Shown here one piece after another: positions 42,587 to 51,860 of a DNA stretch of 64,000 bases (position 1 is the stretch's first letter; the number at the start of each line of letters is the position of its first letter). A model generated the notes under the pieces. The model saw nothing but the letters and a program-made list of their open reading frames with translations. It was not told where the DNA came from and searched no databases. Origin of the DNA: CAVXNB01 sp963763085 (lineage in GTDB: Bacteria; Actinomycetota; Acidimicrobiia; Acidimicrobiales; Bog-793); the NCBI GenBank assembly GCA_963763085.1, contig CAVXNB010000004.1, forward strand, positions 558,001 to 622,000, in the 5' to 3' direction. Position numbers and translations under genes: made by a program.

Positions 42587-43467
42587 TCCGGCGACACGGA
42601 GCGGTGGTGCCGACCTGGAGGGAGCTGAGGCGCTCGACGGCGGAACGGCTCGGCGATCCTGTTGAGGCGAGGTGGCTCCTCGAGGAGGTGAGCGGGACCG
42701 ACGGCGCGGCGTTGCTAGGCGCTCTCGACGCCGAGGCGCCGCCGGAGGCGGCGCCTCGGCTCGAGCTACTCGTAGCGCGGCGACTCGACGGTGAGCCGCT
42801 GCAGCATGTGCTCGGCCACTGGGCGTTCCGGACGCTCGAGGTCGCCGTCGACCCGCGGGTACTGATCCCCCGCCCAGAAACCGAGTCCCTCGTCACCCAC
42901 GCCCTCACCCACCTCGACCGCGTGCGCGCGCTCGAGCCCGGCCGCTCCGCCTTGGCCGTCGACCTGGGCACCGGCTCGGGCGTGATCGCGCTCTCGCTCG
43001 TCGCCGAGCGGAGCTCGGTGCGCGTGATCGCGACCGACCGCTCTCCCGCCGCCCTGGAGGTCGCCGCCGCCAACATGTCGCGGGTGCCGGCCGAGGCGGC
43101 GGCGAGGGTGGAGCTCCGTGGAGGCGACTGGTATCAGGCCCTGCCGGCCGCCGAAGCTGGCCGGGTGGACCTGATCGTCGCCAACCCGCCCTACGTCGCG
43201 GAGCACGAGTGGCCAGGGCTCGAACGTGTGGTGAGGGACTTCGACCCGCGTGAGGCCCTCGTGGCGGGCCCGAGCGGGCTCGAGGCGACCGAGAGGATCG
43301 TCGCCGGCGCCCCGGATTGGCTCCGCCGGTCCGGGGCGCTCGTCGTCGAGATCGCTCCGCACCAGGCGGGCCGGGCAGTCGAGTTGGCGCTCGAGGCCGG
43401 CTTTTCCACTGCCGTCGTCGAAGATGACCTGTCGGGCCGGCCACGGGTGCTCGTGGCACACCGGTGA
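42583..43467 (+). CDS. prmC: Release-factor glutamine methyltransferase
   Basis: 294 residues. PrmC methylates the Gln of the GGQ motif in RF1/RF2. A helical N-terminal domain (ERLGDPVEARWLLEEV) precedes the SAM fold with AVDLGTGSGVIALSL, ATDRSPAALEVA and the family-defining NPPYV motif (VDLIVANPPYVAEHEW), then RVLIPRPETE upstream of the fold. The ATG overlaps the prfA stop (ATGA), and the stop overlaps the tsaC GTG. Confidence 0.95.
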   Translation: MIRRHGAVVPTWRELRRSTAERLGDPVEARWLLEEVSGTDGAALLGALDAEAPPEAAPRLELLVARRLDGEPLQHVLGHWAFRTLEVAVDPRVLIPRPETESLVTHALTHLDRVRALEPGRSALAVDLGTGSGVIALSLVAERSSVRVIATDRSPAALEVAAANMSRVPAEAAARVELRGGDWYQALPAAEAGRVDLIVANPPYVAEHEWPGLERVVRDFDPREALVAGPSGLEATERIVAGAPDWLRRSGALVVEIAPHQAGRAVELALEAGFSTAVVEDDLSGRPRVLVAHR

Positions 43468-44078
43468 GCGTGTCCGATCTCGACGAGTTCCAGGAGGCGT
43501 TGCTCGCCGGGAGCGTGGTGGCCGTGCCGACCGACACCGTCTACGGCCTGGCCGTCGATCCTCGCGTGCCGGGCGCGGTCGGCCGCTTGTTCGCCGCCAA
43601 GAGACGTCCTGACCTGCTGGCCCTGCCAGTCCTGATCGCCGAACCGACGGAGCTCGCGGACCTGGCCGAGATCACCCCGGCCGCCACGCGCCTCGCGGCG
43701 TTGTTCTGGCCCGGCCCGCTCACCATGGTCCTCCGGCGCCGGCCCAAGATCGCCTTCGAGCTCGGCGGCGACCCGGCCACGATCGGGATCCGCTGCCCGG
43801 CTAACTCGATCGTGCGGGAGCTGCTGCGCAGGACCGGACCGCTCGCCGTCACGAGCGCGAACCGCCATGGCGAGACGCCCTTGCACAGCCCGGTCGAGGT
43901 CCGCGAGCACTTCGGAGCCGGCGTGAGCCTGGTGCTCGACGGTGGTCGCTGCGACGGGGTGCCGTCGACGGTTGTCTCGCTCCTAGGTCCGGACCCTGAG
44001 TGCCTGCGGGAAGGGGCCCTGCCCTTTGCCGAGATCGCCGCCGCCGCCAAAAGGGATGTGCCCCGAACAGGTCGTTAG
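43464..44078 (+). CDS. tsaC: L-threonylcarbamoyladenylate synthase (TsaC/YwlC, Sua5 family)
   Basis: 204 residues. It makes threonylcarbamoyl-AMP from threonine, bicarbonate and ATP for t6A37 in ANN-decoding tRNAs. Sua5/YrdC signatures: VAVPTDTVYGLAVDP, LFAAKRRP, FWPGPLTMVL, IGIRCPANSIV and AVTSANRHGE. The GTG start overlaps the prmC stop. prfA-prmC-tsaC is a widely conserved order. The C-terminal Sua5 domain is absent, so it is the short form. Confidence 0.94.
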   Translation: MSVSDLDEFQEALLAGSVVAVPTDTVYGLAVDPRVPGAVGRLFAAKRRPDLLALPVLIAEPTELADLAEITPAATRLAALFWPGPLTMVLRRRPKIAFELGGDPATIGIRCPANSIVRELLRRTGPLAVTSANRHGETPLHSPVEVREHFGAGVSLVLDGGRCDGVPSTVVSLLGPDPECLREGALPFAEIAAAAKRDVPRTGR

Positions 44079-44087
44079 ACTCTCCGC

Positions 44088-45413
44088 GTGAGCGTGCGGG
44101 CCGGATCGGACCAGGCCGGCCACGCCAGCGCCTTCCTGCCGGGTGCGCTCGCCGGCGATCCGGAGCTGCACGCCATGCTCGGGCGAGAGCTCGAGCGCCA
44201 GCGAACGAATCTCCAGCTCATCGCGTCGGAGAACTTCACGTCGCCGGCCGTGCTCGCCGCCTCCGCCTCGGTGCTGACCAACAAGTACTCCGAGGGGTAC
44301 CCCGGCCGGCGCTACTACGGCGGGAACGTCGTCGCCGACCAGGTCGAGGACCTCGCTCGGGATCGTGCGACGAGGCTGTTCGGCGCCGAGCACGCCAACG
44401 TCCAGCCGCATGCCGGCGCCAACGCCAACCTGGCGGCCTATCTCGCGCTCGTGGAGCCCGGCGACACGATCCTCGCCATGCGCCTCGACCAGGGCGGGCA
44501 CCTCACCCACGGCTCGCCGGTGAGCATCACCGGCAAGTTGTACCGCTTCGTCGCCTACGGGGTCACGCCCGCAGCGGCCGACGGCTCCGGTGAGCGAATC
44601 GACTTCGACCAGGTCCGCGACCTCGCCATCCGCGAGAGGCCCAAGCTGATCGTCGCCGGCGCCACGGCCTACTCGCGGGCGATCGACCCGGTGCCCTTCC
44701 GGGAGATCGCCGACGAGGTGGGTGCGCGCTTCATGTTCGACGCCGCCCACCCGGCCGGGCTCATCGCCGGCAAGGTGCATCCCAACCCGGTCGGAGTCGC
44801 GGATGTTGTTACATTCACGACCCACAAGACGCTGCACGGCCCGCGGGGCGGGGCCATCCTCTGTGGCGCCGATCTGGCAAAGGCCGTCGACTCCGCCGTC
44901 TTCCCAGGGCTCCAGGGCGGACCGCTCGAGCACGTCATCGCCGCCAAGGCCGTGGCCTTCGGTGAGGCGCTGCAGCCGGAGTTCGCCGAGTACGCCGCCA
45001 GGGTGGTGCGCAACGCGGCGGCGCTTGCGGCAGCGCTGATGACCGAAGGGTTCCGCCTCGTCGCCGGCGGAACGGACAACCATCTCGTGTTGGTCGACCT
45101 GCGGAGCTTTGACGCGGACCTCACCGGCAGGGTCGCGCAGGACGCATTGGACCGGGCGGGGATCACGTGCAACCGGAATGCCATCCCCGGCGATCCACGG
45201 CCGCCGTTCGTGGCGAGCGGACTCCGGCTCGGCTCGGCGGCGGAGACGACGGCAGGGCTCGGGGAAGCCGAAATGACCGAGGTGGCGTCGCTGATCGCCC
45301 GGGTGCTCCGGGGCCGTGAGGACGAAGCTGAGCTGGCCTCTATCAGTGGCGAAGTCGCCGACCTGTGCGGTCGCTTCGACCCTTATCCGGGTGGTGTCGC
45401 GTTCACCGGATGA
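44088..45413 (+). CDS. glyA: Serine hydroxymethyltransferase
   Basis: 441 residues from a GTG 9 bases after tsaC. It interconverts serine and glycine with tetrahydrofolate, supplying one-carbon units. The PLP Lys247 is in VTFTTHKTLHGPRGG; LIASENFTS, NKYSEGYPGRRYYGG and QPHAGANAN are also present. It sits where many actinobacteria have wecA between tsaC and the ATP synthase genes. An 85-bp gap separates it from the atp operon. Confidence 0.96.
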   Translation: MSVRAGSDQAGHASAFLPGALAGDPELHAMLGRELERQRTNLQLIASENFTSPAVLAASASVLTNKYSEGYPGRRYYGGNVVADQVEDLARDRATRLFGAEHANVQPHAGANANLAAYLALVEPGDTILAMRLDQGGHLTHGSPVSITGKLYRFVAYGVTPAAADGSGERIDFDQVRDLAIRERPKLIVAGATAYSRAIDPVPFREIADEVGARFMFDAAHPAGLIAGKVHPNPVGVADVVTFTTHKTLHGPRGGAILCGADLAKAVDSAVFPGLQGGPLEHVIAAKAVAFGEALQPEFAEYAARVVRNAAALAAALMTEGFRLVAGGTDNHLVLVDLRSFDADLTGRVAQDALDRAGITCNRNAIPGDPRPPFVASGLRLGSAAETTAGLGEAEMTEVASLIARVLRGREDEAELASISGEVADLCGRFDPYPGGVAFTG

Positions 45414-45498
45414 CAGACGACCGGCTGCCCCGGGAGGACGGGAGGGGGAGGCGGATGCATGTCAGGAGGGGTGTCGTTTTGCCGAATTGGGGGCGGCG

Positions 45499-45723
45499 AT
45501 GCCAGGATTGGCAACCGGAGTGAGCAGCAAGCCCTCGCCGAGCTTCACGACGTTGCTCGGTATGGGCGTCACTACGGCCCTGTGCATCGTCATCGGCGTC
45601 GGAGGCGGGTACTGGCTCGACAGGACGTTCAAGACCGGTGAGTTGCTCACCTTTGTCGGACTGGCGATCGGCGTGGTCGCCGCGGTTTTGGCGGTCTATT
45701 TCGAGATCAAGACGTTTCTGTGA
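45499..45723 (+). CDS. AtpZ/AtpI-type small membrane protein
   Basis: 74 residues with two transmembrane helices: TLLGMGVTTALCIVIGVGGGYWLDRTF (read in two parts) and LTFVGLAIGVVAAVLAVYFEI. The GxxxGxxLDRxF pattern is typical of AtpZ, which with AtpI may form a Mg/Ca channel or help assemble the c-ring. The start is the ATG at 45499 after a G-rich ribosome site; the frame is open farther upstream inside glyA. Its stop overlaps the GTG of the next gene. Confidence 0.8.
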   Translation: MPGLATGVSSKPSPSFTTLLGMGVTTALCIVIGVGGGYWLDRTFKTGELLTFVGLAIGVVAAVLAVYFEIKTFL

Positions 45724-46208
45724 GAGCCAGCAGCGTGGCCGGCCCGAGTGGGTCATACGCCGCTGTCCTCGAAACCATCAAGAATGAGGGCATGGACCGA
45801 CTCGCAGCGGTACTGGAACAACTTGACCTGCCGGAGATCTCGAGGATGCTCCGGCGGACGGTCTTCGCCGCTCTCGGCGTCGGCGTCGTCGCGCTCGTGG
45901 TGCTCTCGATCGTCGGCTGGCCGCTCGCCGGGCTTGGCGCGTGCATCGGCCTGGGCCTCGGGCTGGCGAACATCCGCCTCGTAATGTCGACCGCCTCGAG
46001 GCTGAACGCGTCGGGCGCGACCCAGGTCAAGCGCCCTATGGCGGCGAACGCGCTCATGCGCCTGGCAGCCACAACGTTCATCGCGATCATCTTCGTAGTG
46101 ATCGACCTTCCGCTCGGGATGGGTGTCGTCGGCGGCATCGCCGTGTTCTACTTCCTCTTCGTCCTGAGCCTCATAGCCACCTTGCTGCGCCAGGGAGCCG
46201 TCACGTGA
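45720..46208 (+). CDS. atpI: ATP synthase subunit I-like membrane protein
   Basis: 162 residues with four hydrophobic helices (TVFAALGVGVVALVVLSIVG, PLAGLGACIGLGLGLANI, LMRLAATTFIAIIFVVI and VVGGIAVFYFLFVLSLIATLL). Position and topology match AtpI/Bsu-type accessory proteins. The N-terminal 50 residues are cytosolic and charged. It overlaps both neighbours by GTGA junctions, so it is part of the atp operon. Weak sequence conservation makes the name positional. Confidence 0.75.
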   Translation: MRASSVAGPSGSYAAVLETIKNEGMDRLAAVLEQLDLPEISRMLRRTVFAALGVGVVALVVLSIVGWPLAGLGACIGLGLGLANIRLVMSTASRLNASGATQVKRPMAANALMRLAATTFIAIIFVVIDLPLGMGVVGGIAVFYFLFVLSLIATLLRQGAVT

Positions 46209-46930
46209 CCGGCGCCGGACTGCTCGCTGCCAAGACGATCACGGTTGGGGTCGAACCGACCACCAAAGTCCTCGGCTTGACCATCAACACCTACGACGTC
46301 CTCTCCGCCCTCGTCGCGGGGTTGCTCGTGATCGGAATCGGTCTCGCTGTCCGCTTCCACATAACGGCCGGCGTGCCCAGCAGGATGCAACTCGTGTTCG
46401 AGACCCTGTCGGACGCCATCTCGCGCCAGGTCGACACCGGGATAGGCCAGAAGGGTCGGCGGGTCGTGCCGCTCGCGATGGCCTTGTTCCTCTTCATCCT
46501 GCTCTGCAACCTGCTCGAGATGATTCCCACCGGCCACAACCCGCAGTATCTGCCTGCGCCGACCGGCGACGTGAACCTGACCTACGCGTTGGCGTTCACG
46601 GTGATCGTGCTCGTGCACGGCTCGTGGATCCGAGCCAGGGGACTCCGTGGCTACGCCGCCCACTACTTCACGCCCTACAAGGCGCTCTTCCCGATCAACG
46701 TCATCGAGGAGATCGCCAAGCCGCTCACCCTGTCGCTCCGGCTCTTCGGCAACATCTTCACGGGCGGGATCATCCTGTTGCTGATCTGGGCGCTTCTCCC
46801 GGTGTTCGTCGTACCCTTCGCCGACCTCATCTGGAAGGCCTTCGACCTGTTCGTCGCAGTCGTGCAGGCTTTCATCTTCTCGCTGCTCACCATCCTCTAC
46901 TTCGAGGCCGCGATGTCTCTGGACCATTGA
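46205..46930 (+). CDS. atpB: F0F1 ATP synthase subunit a
   Basis: 241 residues from a GTG overlapping the atpI stop. The proton half-channels are recognisable by the essential Arg in EIAKPLTLSLRLFGNIFTGG and by the last helix AFIFSLLTILYFEAAMSL. Five or six membrane helices. The upstream extension of the frame (from 45941) is not coding. Confidence 0.95.
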   Translation: MTGAGLLAAKTITVGVEPTTKVLGLTINTYDVLSALVAGLLVIGIGLAVRFHITAGVPSRMQLVFETLSDAISRQVDTGIGQKGRRVVPLAMALFLFILLCNLLEMIPTGHNPQYLPAPTGDVNLTYALAFTVIVLVHGSWIRARGLRGYAAHYFTPYKALFPINVIEEIAKPLTLSLRLFGNIFTGGIILLLIWALLPVFVVPFADLIWKAFDLFVAVVQAFIFSLLTILYFEAAMSLDH

Positions 46931-47001
46931 GCACCGGCAGTCGCGCGCGGCGGCGCCCGGAAAGATCCCATCCGTTTCAGAAAGGGAGTAGGTAGACCCA
47001 A

Positions 47002-47262
47002 ATGGCAAATGACCTCAACCAGGCGATCGAGCTGGCCGGCGCCATGGTCGGCGGCGGCCTCGCACTCGGTGGCGGCGCGGTCGGCGCAGCGATCGGCGAC
47101 GGCCTTGCCGGCAGTCAGACGATCGCCGGCGTCGCCCGCCAACCCGAGGCGCAAGGACGCCTTTTCACGATCATGTTCATCATCGTGGGTCTCGTGGAGG
47201 CGATGTACTTCATCAACCTCGCCTTCATGGCCCTGTTCGTCTTCGTCCTCGCCAAGAAGTAG
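47002..47262 (+). CDS. atpE: F0F1 ATP synthase subunit c
   Basis: 86 residues, a two-helix hairpin. The proton-carrying Glu66 is in IVGLVEAMYFINL, and the polar loop is ARQPEAQGRLF. A Gly-rich first helix (GAMVGGGLALGGGAVGAAIGDGL, split) matches H+-type c subunits. The Glu66 region (EAMYF) resembles the site bound by diarylquinolines in mycobacteria. Upstream is AGAAAGGGAGTAG, a good ribosome site. Confidence 0.95.
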   Translation: MANDLNQAIELAGAMVGGGLALGGGAVGAAIGDGLAGSQTIAGVARQPEAQGRLFTIMFIIVGLVEAMYFINLAFMALFVFVLAKK

Positions 47263-47279
47263 CACGGAGGTATCGCTTC

Positions 47280-47822
47280 ATGTTGTCGGCGAGCGCGGGA
47301 GCCGCGTCGTCCTCATCGTCGTCCGGAGGGGGCAACTTCCTCCTCCCGAACGGCACGTTCGTGTTCGACCTCGTCATCTTCCTCGCCGTGCTCGGGATCA
47401 TCGCCAAATGGATCCTGCCCCCGCTGCTGGAAGTCGCCGAGACGCGGCGCGCCCGCATCCGCTCCGAGTTGCAGGGTGCCGAGGAAGCGCGGGCCGAAGT
47501 CAAGCGACTTCGCGCCGAGCGTGACCGGATGCTGACCGAGGCGCGGGCGCAGGCGCGCTCGATCATCGACGACGCCAACCAGGGTGCCGACCAGACCCTC
47601 GAGGCCGCGCGCCTGCGAGGTCAGGAGGAGTTCGACCGGCTGTTGGCCGCCGCCCAGGAGGAGGCCGAGAGCGACAGCCGGCGTGTCCGTGAGGAGCTCG
47701 TCGGGCGGCTCGATGCGCTTGTCGTGGCCGCGGCCGAGCGCGTGCTCGGCAGTCGTGTCGATGCGGACCGGCACCGGGCGCTCATCGACGAAGCGATCGC
47801 CACCGCTGCGGGGCAGGGGTAG
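47280..47822 (+). CDS. atpF: F0F1 ATP synthase subunit b
   Basis: 180 residues. After a Ser-rich 15-residue start there is one membrane helix (FVFDLVIFLAVLGIIAKWILP), and the rest is a charged coiled coil (RARIRSELQGAEEARAEVKRL). It forms the peripheral stalk with the b'-type protein encoded next. Starts 17 bases after atpE with ACGGAGG upstream. Confidence 0.92.
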   Translation: MLSASAGAASSSSSSGGGNFLLPNGTFVFDLVIFLAVLGIIAKWILPPLLEVAETRRARIRSELQGAEEARAEVKRLRAERDRMLTEARAQARSIIDDANQGADQTLEAARLRGQEEFDRLLAAAQEEAESDSRRVREELVGRLDALVVAAAERVLGSRVDADRHRALIDEAIATAAGQG

Positions 47823-47824
47823 CC

Positions 47825-48298
47825 GTGGCGTCCTACATCGCCGAGATCATCGGTTTCCTGCTGTTGATCGGCTTCCTCTACCGCTACGTGCGACCGTTGC
47901 TCGCCACCATGATGAAGCGCCAAGCCGAGGCGATCCGGTATTCGATCGATTCGGCCGCTGAGGCTCTCCAGAGCGCTCAGCAGGCCCTCGCGGAGGCGCG
48001 TGCAGGCCTCGAAGCCGCCAAGACGGAAGTGACGGGCATCCTGGAGCGCGCCCACCAGACCTCGGCACAGCTCCGCCTCGAAGGCGAGCGCCGCGGCCGG
48101 GAGGAGTACGACAGGCTCGTGGCAAGCGCCGCGGCCGAAGCCGACTTCGCAGTCAAGCGTGCCCGCGACGAGGTGACCCGGCAGGTCGGCGCCGTCGTGA
48201 TGGCCGCGACCGAGCGTGTCGTGGCCGCCGAGCTGGACGAGGCGCGGCAGCGAACGCTGATCGGCGAGACCATCGACGCCGCAGAGGCCATGGCGTGA
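47825..48298 (+). CDS. F0F1 ATP synthase second b-type (b') subunit
   Basis: 157 residues, GTG start 2 bases after atpF. One N-terminal helix (SYIAEIIGFLLLIGFLYRYV) is followed by a long coiled coil. It matches the b-like N-terminal half of the mycobacterial b-delta fusion protein, but here it is a separate protein that overlaps the delta gene by GTGA. So the stator would be b plus b', with delta separate. Confidence 0.88.
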   Translation: MASYIAEIIGFLLLIGFLYRYVRPLLATMMKRQAEAIRYSIDSAAEALQSAQQALAEARAGLEAAKTEVTGILERAHQTSAQLRLEGERRGREEYDRLVASAAAEADFAVKRARDEVTRQVGAVVMAATERVVAAELDEARQRTLIGETIDAAEAMA

Positions 48299-49245
48299 GG
48301 GACCTCCTGCGCGGTTACGCGACGGCGGCTCTGGAGTCGGCCGCGACGGCCGGCCGCGCCCGCCAGGTCGAGAGCGATCTCGCCGGCTTCGCGCGGGCGC
48401 TCGTCGACTCCGATCCCCTTCGCAACGCCCTGACGGATCCGGCGATACCCGCCAGGACGCGTCGCGACGTCGTCCACGACCTCCTCGAAGGCAAGGCCGT
48501 ACCCGAGTCTCAGGCGCTCATCTCCTGGGCCGCGCTGGTGGAGCCTGCCGTCGAGTTTCCGGCCGCCGTGCCTGTGCTGCTCGACCTCGCCGAGCAGACT
48601 GCCGAAGCCGCAGAGGCCGGCCGTTCGCTCTTCGTCTCCCCCGAGGAGCTGCTCGGTGGCAGGACCGCTGTCCGTGAGCGGATCCGCGGCTATGCCGACC
48701 GGCTCTTCCAGGAGGTCGACGAGCTCGAGCGGATCGACGAGATCGAGGACGAATTGTTCCGTTTTGCGAAGATCGTGGACTCGAACCGTGAGTTGCGCCA
48801 GGTGCTCGGCGACCCGTCGGTTGCCGTGACGCGACGGGTCGCGCTGGTGGAGGATCTGCTTCGAGGCCGGGCGCAGCCTGCCACCAGCCGGCTCGTCGGC
48901 TATGTGCTCAAGGCGGGCCACGTCCGGGACCTCGTCGGCACATTCGAATGGCTCGCCGAGCTCGCGGCCCAAGAGCGCGGCCGGCGTGTGGCGGAGGTGC
49001 GCTCCGCCGTCGAGCTCGACGACGGCGAGCGCGAACGGCTTGCCGCCGCGCTGCGCCGCACGGTCGGACATCCCGTCGAAGTCCGCGTGCAGGTCGACTC
49101 CTCGGTGATCGGCGGGATGACGGTCTCAATCGGCGACACCGTCATCGACGGTTCCGTACGACACCGGCTCGACCAGCTCCGCGAAACCCTTGCCCCTTCG
49201 GGCGCGATGGCACTTTCCGACCGATCCGCCCATGACGGTTCCTGA
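48295..49245 (+). CDS. atpH: F0F1 ATP synthase subunit delta with duplicated N-terminal domain
   Basis: 316 residues against about 180 for ordinary delta. Residues ~1-105 (YATAALESAATAGRARQVESDL, split; LRNALTDPAIPARTRRDVV) repeat the helical OSCP domain found again at ~125-230 (YADRLFQEVDELERIDEIEDEL, split; LRQVLGDPSVAVTRRVALV). The C-terminal part (AEVRSAVELDDGERERLAAAL and VDSSVIGGMTVSIGDTVIDGS, split) is the usual OSCP end. It connects the peripheral stalk to F1. The GTG overlaps the b' stop. Confidence 0.92.
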   Translation: MRDLLRGYATAALESAATAGRARQVESDLAGFARALVDSDPLRNALTDPAIPARTRRDVVHDLLEGKAVPESQALISWAALVEPAVEFPAAVPVLLDLAEQTAEAAEAGRSLFVSPEELLGGRTAVRERIRGYADRLFQEVDELERIDEIEDELFRFAKIVDSNRELRQVLGDPSVAVTRRVALVEDLLRGRAQPATSRLVGYVLKAGHVRDLVGTFEWLAELAAQERGRRVAEVRSAVELDDGERERLAAALRRTVGHPVEVRVQVDSSVIGGMTVSIGDTVIDGSVRHRLDQLRETLAPSGAMALSDRSAHDGS

Positions 49246-49274
49246 CCAGACGAACAAGAAGAGGACCCCCACCG

Positions 49275-50834
49275 ATGCCTGAGCTCACGATCAACGCCGA
49301 CGACATCGCCGCCGCGCTCGCCCGCAATCTCAGCGATTTCACCACCGCGACGGAAGCCGAACAGGTCGGCCGCATCACCGAGGTGGGCGACGGCATCGCC
49401 CGCGTCACCGGGCTGCCCGGCGCGACGGTCAACGAATTGCTGGAGTTCGAGAACGGCACCGTCGCCCTTGCCCTCAACCTCGACGAGGAGTCGATCGGCG
49501 CCGTCGTGCTCGGGACGATGGAAGGGCTCGACGAGGGACAGGTGGTGCGCTCGACCGGCCGCATCCTTTCGGTGCCGGTGGGCGACGCGCTCTTGGGTCG
49601 CGTCGTGAACCCGCTCGGGGAGCCGATCGACGGGAAGGGGCCGCTCGGTGCCACCGTGGAACGCCGACTCGAGATCCAGGCGCCGGGCATCGTGTCGCGG
49701 CAGCCGGTTTCTGAGCCGTTGCAAACGGGGATCAAGGTCATCGACGCCATGACGCCGATCGGCCGCGGGCAGCGTGAGCTCATCATCGGCGACCGGAAGA
49801 CCGGCAAGACGACGATCGCCATCGACACGATCATCAACCAGCGCGACGCCGGCGTGAAATGCATCTATGTCGCCGTCGGCCAGAAGGGCTCGACGATCTC
49901 GCAAACGGTCGCAACCCTCGCCGAGTACGGAGCACTGCCTTACACGGTCATCGTCGCCGCGCCCGCCTCCGAGCCTGCGCCGTTCAAGTACCTCGCCCCC
50001 TACGCCGGGTGTGCCATCGGCCAGCACTGGATGGAGAACGGCGAGCACGCTCTCGTCGTCTACGACGACCTCTCGAAACAAGCCGAGGCCTACCGCCAGC
50101 TCTCCCTCCTCCTTCGCCGCCCTCCCGGTCGGGAGGCCTACCCCGGGGACGTCTTCTATCTCCACAGCCGTCTGCTCGAGCGGGCGGCGAAGCTCTCCGA
50201 CAGGATCGGCGGCGGCTCGCTCACGGCCCTGCCGATCATCGAGACCAAGGCGGGCGACATCTCCGCCTACATCCCGACGAACGTCATCTCGATCACCGAC
50301 GGTCAGATCTTCCTCGAGAGCGACTTGTTCTACTCCGGTGTGCGGCCGGCGTTCAACGTCGGCAACTCTGTGTCCCGTGTCGGCGGCGCGGCCCAGATCA
50401 AGGCGATGAAGGCCGTCGTCGGGACGCTCAAGATAGACCTGGCCCAGTTCCGCGAGCTGGAGGCGTTCGCGACGTTCGGCTCCGAGCTCGACAAGGCCTC
50501 GCAGGCTCAGCTTGACCGCGGCTATCGCCTGACCGAATTGCTGAAGCAGGGGCTGAACGTCCCGCTGCCAGTCGAGGAGCAGGTTGTCGTGATCTACGCC
50601 GGCGTGCGGGGCCACATCGACGACGTGCCGGTGGAGGACGTGCAGCGTTTCGAGTCGGAGCTGCGGGCGTTCATGCGAGCGCGCTACGCCCAGGTTCTCG
50701 AGCAGATCAAGTCGACCGGCGCCCTCACCAACGAGAGCGAGCTCGAAACGGCGATCGCGGAGTTCAAGCGAGGCTTCGGGCCGTCCGAACCGGAGGCGGC
50801 CGTGGTCGCTCATGCGGCGGACGAGGCGGGCTAG
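49275..50834 (+). CDS. atpA: F0F1 ATP synthase subunit alpha
   Basis: 519 residues. P-loop GDRKTGKTTIA, QKGSTISQTVATL, the DELSEED-equivalent region and the signature PAFNVGNSVSRVGGAAQ are complete. It is the non-catalytic nucleotide-binding subunit of F1. A 29-base gap with AGAAGAGGA separates it from the delta gene. The C-terminal tail EPEAAVVAHAADEAG is short and acidic. Confidence 0.97.
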   Translation: MPELTINADDIAAALARNLSDFTTATEAEQVGRITEVGDGIARVTGLPGATVNELLEFENGTVALALNLDEESIGAVVLGTMEGLDEGQVVRSTGRILSVPVGDALLGRVVNPLGEPIDGKGPLGATVERRLEIQAPGIVSRQPVSEPLQTGIKVIDAMTPIGRGQRELIIGDRKTGKTTIAIDTIINQRDAGVKCIYVAVGQKGSTISQTVATLAEYGALPYTVIVAAPASEPAPFKYLAPYAGCAIGQHWMENGEHALVVYDDLSKQAEAYRQLSLLLRRPPGREAYPGDVFYLHSRLLERAAKLSDRIGGGSLTALPIIETKAGDISAYIPTNVISITDGQIFLESDLFYSGVRPAFNVGNSVSRVGGAAQIKAMKAVVGTLKIDLAQFRELEAFATFGSELDKASQAQLDRGYRLTELLKQGLNVPLPVEEQVVVIYAGVRGHIDDVPVEDVQRFESELRAFMRARYAQVLEQIKSTGALTNESELETAIAEFKRGFGPSEPEAAVVAHAADEAG

Positions 50835-50837
50835 CCG

Positions 50838-51860
50838 GTGGCAGGCGGTCAGGAGCGGGTCCTCCGCCGGCGCATCAGGAGCGTCGAGTCCACGAAGAAG
50901 ATCACGAGGTCGTTCGAGCTCATCGCGGCATCGCAGATCGTGCGCGCCCAAGGCCGTATCGCCGGCTCGCGCCCGTATATCAAGGCGATCGCAGACATCC
51001 TGGCCGAGACCGCATCCGAGAGCGGCAACCCCACGAGATTGCTGGGCGTCCCCGAGTCGCCCGAGAACGTGCTCCTGCTCGTGATCGTGGCCGACAGGGG
51101 GCTGGCCGGCGCCTACAACTCCGGCGTGCTGCGCGCCGCCGAACGCCTGATCCGCTCCGGCACCGCCGAAGGACGTTCCTACCGCGTCGTCGCGGTAGGC
51201 AAGAAGGCACACGCGTACTTCAGGTTCCGGCGCCAGGCGGTCGAGCGGCAGTTCACGGCCATGACCGACCGACCGACGTTCGAGGACGCGCGCCGCGTGG
51301 CGGCGGAAGTCGTACCGCGCTTTCTCGGAGGCGAGGTGGACCTCGTGCAGATCGTGTCGACCCGTTTCTATTCGGCTGGCCGCCAGGCCGTCGAGGCGCG
51401 CCAGCTCCTTCCTGTGCCGTCGAGCCAGCCGGACCGGCCGCCGCCGGGAGTCTCGCCCCTGGCCCTCATCGAGGAGGAATCGGGCGCGACCGGCGCCGAA
51501 GCCGGCGTCGGGGAGTACGGCTCGCCGCCGGAGGCGCGACTCGGCTACTTCGAATTCGAGCCCGACATCGAGCAGCTGCTCGAGCGGCTCATCCCGCTCT
51601 ACTCGGAGGCCTCGATCTACGGGGCACTTCTCGAGGCGTCGGCCTCGGAGCACACTGCCCGCCAGCGAGCCATGTCGGCAGCCACGGAGAACGCCGAGGA
51701 GCTCATCAAGACCCTCCGGCGAGTCATGAACCGTGCTCGCCAGGACTCGATCACGACCGAGATCATGGAGATCGTCGGCGGCGCCGAAGCGCTCCGCTCA
51801 GCGGTCCACGCGCCCCACGACCTCACTCATCCGCAAGCAACCGAGGAGCAGATCGCATGA
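50838..51860 (+). CDS. atpG: F0F1 ATP synthase subunit gamma
   Basis: 340 residues from a GTG 3 bases after atpA. The rotor helices are clear (RRRIRSVESTKKITRSFELIAASQ, split, and the C-terminal ATENAEELIKTLRRVMNRARQDSITTEI, split), with ADRGLAGAYNSGVLRA in the middle. About 40 residues around PSSQPDRPPPGVSPLALIEE and GATGAEAGVGEYG are a Pro/Gly-rich insertion in the globular part, making the protein longer than the usual 290-300. It overlaps atpD by ATGA. Confidence 0.95.
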   Translation: MAGGQERVLRRRIRSVESTKKITRSFELIAASQIVRAQGRIAGSRPYIKAIADILAETASESGNPTRLLGVPESPENVLLLVIVADRGLAGAYNSGVLRAAERLIRSGTAEGRSYRVVAVGKKAHAYFRFRRQAVERQFTAMTDRPTFEDARRVAAEVVPRFLGGEVDLVQIVSTRFYSAGRQAVEARQLLPVPSSQPDRPPPGVSPLALIEEESGATGAEAGVGEYGSPPEARLGYFEFEPDIEQLLERLIPLYSEASIYGALLEASASEHTARQRAMSAATENAEELIKTLRRVMNRARQDSITTEIMEIVGGAEALRSAVHAPHDLTHPQATEEQIA

